Source: Serinibacter arcticus
Lineage (GTDB): Bacteria; Actinomycetota; Actinomycetes; Actinomycetales; Beutenbergiaceae
NCBI RefSeq assembly: GCF_004786095.1
Contig: NZ_RHPJ01000002.1
Location: 372,001-436,000, forward strand
Reading direction: 5' to 3'
Length of the DNA: 64,000 nucleotides
Shown here: one piece after another, positions 63,401 to 64,000 of the stretch
Layout of the letters: each line of letters starts with the position of its first letter
Numbering within the stretch: position 1 is the stretch's first letter
Made by a program: the position numbers and the translations under genes
Notes under the pieces: generated by a model
The model's database searches: none
What the model saw: the letters and a program-made list of their open reading frames with translations, nothing else
What the model was told of the DNA's origin: nothing

Positions 63401-64000
63401 TCAGCCCGCCTCCAGCACCGCCATCGCCGCGTTGTGGCCGCCGATACCGCTCACGGCGCCGCCCCGCACCGCCCCGGACCCGCACAGCAGGATGCGCGGG
63501 TGCCGCGTCGCGACGCCCCAGCGCTGCGCCGGCGAGAGCCCGCGGTGGCCGGCCCCGCCGTCGTCCTCGCGCCACGGCCACGACAGGTCACCGTGGAAGA
63601 TGTTGCCGCCCGGCATGCCGACCGATGCCTCGATGTCGCGCGTCGTGCGCACCTCCAGGCACGGCCGCCCCTGCGCGTCCCGCGCGAGCACGTCGGCGAG
63701 CGGTTCGGCCAGCACGGAGTCCAGCGAGGCCACCACCGCCGTCTCCAGCCGCGCGCGCAGCGCGTCGTTCCCGACGGCGTCGACCAGCCGGTCCGGCACG
63801 TGCAGCCCGAAGACCGTCAGCGTCTGGGTCTCGCCCGCCGCGAGCTCCGGCCCCAGGATCGAGCGGTCGCTGAGGGTGTGGCAGTAGATCTCGCACGGCA
63901 GCGGCGACGGCACCTCGCCCCCGACCGCCTGGGCGAACGCCGTCGCGATCTGGGTCGCGAGCTCGTTGACGTGGAACGTCCCGGAGAACGCCGCGACCGG
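63401..64000 (-). CDS. Phytoene desaturase/amine oxidase-like FAD-dependent oxidoreductase (partial, C-terminal part)
   Basis: The last 199 residues of a flavoprotein whose 5' end lies beyond the window. LLCGSGAVRGGAVSGIGGHNAAMAVLE near the C-terminus is the FAD-contacting end of the carotenoid desaturase/retinol saturase-like family, and MPGGNIFHGDLSWPWRED fits the same group. No other carotenoid genes are visible, so the substrate is open. Confidence 0.85.
   Translation of the reverse strand, partial: PVAAFSGTFHVNELATQIATAFAQAVGGEVPSPLPCEIYCHTLSDRSILGPELAAGETQTLTVFGLHVPDRLVDAVGNDALRARLETAVVASLDSVLAEPLADVLARDAQGRPCLEVRTTRDIEASVGMPGGNIFHGDLSWPWREDDGGAGHRGLSPAQRWGVATRHPRILLCGSGAVRGGAVSGIGGHNAAMAVLEAG

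Overview
The window is very GC-rich double-stranded chromosomal DNA from an actinobacterium, most likely a Micrococcales member of the Cellulomonas/Promicromonospora/Beutenbergia type. This rests on GTG starts and GTGA/ATGA overlaps between operon genes, a mycothiol-type maleylpyruvate isomerase relative, a winged-helix uroporphyrinogen synthase in the nitrite operon, actinobacterial SLH-like repeats, and several promoters whose -10 box lies about 6 nt before the start codon (leaderless type). No rRNA, tRNA, CRISPR array, prophage or intact insertion sequence was seen.

Layout. 1-16.5 kb is an assimilatory nitrate block: uroporphyrinogen-III synthase/regulator (cut by the window edge), siroheme synthase, nirD and nirB read leftwards behind a GlnR-like box. 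After two unrelated small genes come nasB, the nitrate reductase nasC and the transporter narK. fdhD (sulfuration of the molybdenum cofactor), a molybdate-binding regulator and modABC run the other way. Together these import nitrate and molybdate, build siroheme and active Mo cofactor, and reduce nitrate to ammonium. The narK-fdhD gap holds a pair of inverted 21-bp tandem arrays.

16.5-26.5 kb has an alpha/beta-hydrolase membrane protein, then a 1844-residue secreted protein (PA14-like, beta-propeller, CBM6-like, 3-keto-disaccharide-hydrolase-like, two tandem sugar-isomerase barrels, three SLH-like repeats), then two histidine-rich membrane proteins, one of them PepSY-type. 27-35 kb is a complete kdpFABCDE potassium system preceded by an extra 27-residue membrane peptide. 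35-43.5 kb holds small metabolic genes, a GH3 beta-glucosidase divergent from an SMP-30 lactonase with a LacI-like operator between them, an MFS exporter and a metallo-hydrolase.

43.6-61.2 kb looks rearranged. A secreted Ig-like/carboxypeptidase-regulatory-like gene appears split: its 5' part lies on the minus strand ending near 44,155 and its matching 3' part on the plus strand from about 60,520. At the first break it is fused to the C-terminal half of a zinc-chaperone (AztD-like) propeller; at the second it abuts the C-terminal stub of a sugar ABC permease. Between the breaks are an ECF sigma factor, an LPXTG Ig-repeat protein, a CotH-type lipoprotein, a cupin regulator with azlCD, an MFS transporter, a ferritin-VIT1 iron exporter and a TM0106-type nuclease-helicase. 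The window closes with a two-component system and the C-terminal part of a phytoene-desaturase-like flavoprotein.
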